A stretch of DNA of 38,500 nucleotides from IMG/VR virus record IMGVR_UViG_3300031521_000177, positions 1 through 38,500 of that record. One strand, 5' to 3'. The translations under genes were made by a program, and so were the position numbers. The notes beneath the pieces were generated by a model that worked only from the letters and a program-made list of their open reading frames with translations, made no database searches and was not told the DNA's origin. Shown here piece by piece: positions 37,650 to 38,500 of the stretch. The stretch comes from a virus. Numbering within the stretch: the stretch's first letter is position 1; the number at the start of each line of letters is the position of its first letter.

Positions 37650-38500
37650 CTATTTCTTCTGGTAGGTCTTGGTCAGCGCCGCGTTGACGCTGTTGCCGCG
37701 CTTCAGCACGACGCGGGCGAGTGCTGCCCGGTCTTTGTGGCTATGGCTGGCCTGGCTGAGCAGGCCGAAGTAGCTGTTGGCTGTCTCGCGCAGATCCTCG
37801 GCCGGCGCCGCAGCGGTTCGCTTCAGCGCCTGGGCAAGCGACCGCTTGCGAGTCGAGCGCCGCCAAGGCTTGATCACATGCCCAACGAAGTCGACGCCGC
37901 GATCCACGGGCTGCAGGATCGTCTTGGTGGGGTTCAGCTTGGCACCGAGCCTGGGCAGGAACTCTTCGACCTCAGCCAGCCACTGGTTGAGCTGCTGTGG
38001 CGACTCATGTAGGAACACGAAGTCGTCGACGTAGCGGATGTAGTGCTTGGCGCGCAGGTGGTGCTTGGCGAACTGGTCCAGGGCGTCGAGATAGACGTTG
38101 GCGAAGAACTGCGACGACAGGTTTCCGATCGGCAGACCGAGGTGAGCAGGCTGTGCCACCAGGCGCTTGTGCTGCGGTACACGGTTGAATAGGTGCGCTG
38201 GGCTGCGGGTCTCGTAATCCTCGCGCGGGTCGTGCATGAGGATCTGCGTGGCCAGGGCCAGCCACCAGGGTTCGGTGATCCTGGCTTCCAACTGCTTGCG
38301 CAGCACCGCCTTGTCGATGGCGACGAAGAAGTTGGCCAGGTCGCACTTGAGGTAGAAGATCGGCTTTGACCAGTTCTGCGAGGCGCTGCGGATCTTCGAC
38401 TCAAGGCGCTTGGCGGCGTACAGCGTGCCGCGCCCTGGAATGCATGCGCAACTGTCCGCTATGAAGCTGGCGTAGAAGCGCGGTGCCACATGGTTGTACA
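37650..38500 (-). CDS. Reverse transcriptase, DGR-type signature, 5' truncated by the window
   Basis: The visible 280 or so residues form most of a reverse transcriptase. The frame continues past the GTG at 38489 to the window edge (residues Y-N-H precede), so the N-terminus is missing. Motif A is YLKCDLANFF, motif 4 region GLPIGNLSSQFFANVYL, catalytic YVDD in HYIRYVDDFVFLH, then VDFVGHVIKP and a C-terminal GLLSQASHSHKD. The IGNxxSQ in place of QGxxxSP is characteristic of diversity-generating retroelement enzymes. No TR or Avd lies downstream: only 42 bases separate it from the methyltransferase. Alternatives are a defence-type or unclassified phage reverse transcriptase. Confidence 0.85.
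   Translation of the reverse strand, partial: YNHVAPRFYASFIADSCACIPGRGTLYAAKRLESKIRSASQNWSKPIFYLKCDLANFFVAIDKAVLRKQLEARITEPWWLALATQILMHDPREDYETRSPAHLFNRVPQHKRLVAQPAHLGLPIGNLSSQFFANVYLDALDQFAKHHLRAKHYIRYVDDFVFLHESPQQLNQWLAEVEEFLPRLGAKLNPTKTILQPVDRGVDFVGHVIKPWRRSTRKRSLAQALKRTAAAPAEDLRETANSYFGLLSQASHSHKDRAALARVVLKRGNSVNAALTKTYQKK

Overview
The window is most of a temperate tailed-phage genome, probably from a pseudomonad. The high-GC coding style, a tRNA-Ser(UGA)-like attachment core, a CTGT-N8-ACAG LexA-type box and the protein families all point that way, but no host marker gene is present. The head and packaging genes are lambda-type (Nu1/A/W/B/C/D/E/FII order), and the tail is a contractile Mu-type tail (sheath, tube, gp41, tape measure, gp43 to gp48). 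It is therefore a mosaic myovirus.

Left part (1-4.6 kb, + strand): the end of the replication and nin-like region. It holds a lambda P-like protein (cut by the window edge), a DUF1364 protein, a VRR-NUC nuclease, a complete tyrosine recombinase, three small unknowns (the last in the position of a Q antiterminator) and a structured non-coding stretch with tandem terminators. From 4.7 to 6.5 kb come a lambda-type holin and small accessory genes. A GC-rich, cos-like region leads into a cluster of GGGTAACA motifs that runs into terS.

Middle (6.7-28.9 kb, + strand): terminase, portal, S49 protease, separate acidic scaffold-like protein, decoration protein, capsid, connectors, tail, baseplate, fibre and fibre chaperone. 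The lysis genes follow: a vestigial GH19 endolysin start, a GH24 lysozyme, and Rz with an embedded Rz1. Several short hairpin/T-run/RBS modules punctuate the late operon. One antisense AT-rich gene (21.5-21.9 kb) interrupts the tail genes.

Attachment region (28.9-29.7 kb): a coiled-coil gene under a perfect LexA-type palindrome, then a 3' fragment of tRNA-Ser(UGA), then the integrase. Phage DNA lies on both sides of the tRNA fragment, so this looks like attP of a free or circular phage genome (or a tandem lysogen) rather than an attL or attR chromosome junction.

Right part (29.7-38.5 kb): a long - strand early operon. In transcription order it reads reverse transcriptase (cut by the edge), C5-cytosine methyltransferase, small unknowns, a PAPS-reductase-like protein, more unknowns, a DUF4224 protein and integrase. 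At least five small + strand genes sit in the gaps of this operon. Several are bounded by short repeats and two are paralogous membrane proteins with related upstream regions, which suggests exchangeable cargo cassettes. The reverse transcriptase has the IGNxxSQ and YVDD signature typical of diversity-generating retroelements, but no template or variable repeat is visible here.
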